The notes beneath the pieces were generated by a model. The model saw only the letters and a program-made list of their open reading frames with translations, ran no database searches and was not told the origin of the DNA. The translations under genes were made by a program, and so were the position numbers. This document shows positions 4,833 to 5,156 of a stretch of 5,156 nucleotides of DNA, piece after piece; positions within the stretch are counted from its first letter, which is position 1; every line of letters starts with the position of its first letter. Source of the DNA: Gemmataceae bacterium (GTDB taxonomy: Bacteria > Planctomycetota > Planctomycetia > Gemmatales > Gemmataceae); contig CANLGS010000376.1 of NCBI GenBank assembly GCA_947490035.1, forward strand, positions 1 to 5,156, read 5' to 3'.

Positions 4833-5156
4833 ATGACTCTCGATCCCACCGTCATCGAGTTCGACGTCCGCACCGACGAGATGCTCGTCAACATGGGGCC
4901 GCAGCACCCCAGCACGCACGGCGTGCTGCGGCTCGTGCTGCGCACCGACGGCGAAGTCATCTCGGAAGTGACGCCGCACCTCGGCTACCTGCACCGGTGC
5001 GCCGAGAAGATCGGCGAGAACGTCACGCCCATTCAGTTCATCCCGTACACGGACCGCATGGACTACCTCGCGGGCATGAACATGAACCTCGGCTTCTCGC
5101 TCGCCGTCGAGAAGCTGTGCGCGCTGAAGATTCCCGAGAAGGTGCAGATCATCCGC
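4833..5156 (+). CDS. nuoD: NADH-quinone oxidoreductase subunit D, N-terminal part (cut by window edge)
   Basis: Subunit D (the 49-kDa subunit of complex I) forms the quinone-binding pocket with NuoB in the peripheral arm, next to iron-sulfur cluster N2, on the cytoplasmic side of the membrane. The 108 codons in view show the family hallmarks: [17 protein letters not shown] (19-35), [15 protein letters not shown] (48-62), [12 protein letters not shown] (70-81) and LAVEKL (90-95). The His and Tyr that contact quinone in characterised enzymes fall at His29 and Tyr78, with the same 49-residue spacing as in those enzymes, so the enzyme should be functional. Position 56 is Cys where E. coli and mitochondrial proteins have Gly (HRG). 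The protein begins directly with the D domain, so it is not the NuoCD fusion of enterobacteria. No nuoC lies upstream; two small uncharacterised genes do. Full-length family members are about 400 residues, so roughly three quarters lies beyond the window. Confidence 0.97.
   Translation, partial: MTLDPTVIEFDVRTDEMLVNMGPQHPSTHGVLRLVLRTDGEVISEVTPHLGYLHRCAEKIGENVTPIQFIPYTDRMDYLAGMNMNLGFSLAVEKLCALKIPEKVQIIR

Overview
The window is high-GC bacterial DNA and probably comes from a planctomycete of the Gemmata type. This rests on base composition, several exported proteins of a kind common in that group, the style of the small uncharacterised proteins, and the look of the NuoD sequence. It is an inference, not a database match. 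There are no RNA genes, mobile elements or CRISPR arrays that I can see.

Layout: (1) 1-112 holds no recognisable gene. (2) A possible small membrane-anchored protein of unknown function lies at 113-502. (3) At 573-1874 and 1931-3223 are two consecutive genes for exported proteins with the actin/Hsp70/sugar-kinase (ASKHA) fold. They resemble each other and the exopolyphosphatase/guanosine-pentaphosphatase (Ppx/GppA) family, with a second resemblance to the CD39-type apyrases. The downstream copy keeps the Ppx/GppA 'SGxxEEARLT' catalytic signature. The upstream copy has lost it. Both carry a Lys where Ppx/GppA normally has a Glu in the second phosphate motif. (4) A strong hairpin at 3229-3263 ends this rightward group. 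It overlaps the stop codon of (5) a convergent SGNH/GDSL-type hydrolase gene on the minus strand, 3255-3914. (6) A 76-base divergent intergenic region at 3915-3990 carries a candidate promoter. (7) A rightward group follows: an uncharacterised beta-rich protein (3991-4398), a small TPR-like protein (4395-4811, overlapping by ATGA), and the first 108 codons of nuoD (4833 to the window edge).

The last three genes look like one transcription unit, so a respiratory complex I subunit seems to be led by two small proteins instead of nuoC. The tandem ASKHA pair is the most unusual item. It suggests polyphosphate or nucleotide hydrolysis outside the cytoplasm by one active and one degenerate partner, but the substrate cannot be read from the sequence. 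The SGNH hydrolase is probably exported too, but nothing ties it functionally to the ASKHA pair beyond sharing the terminator.
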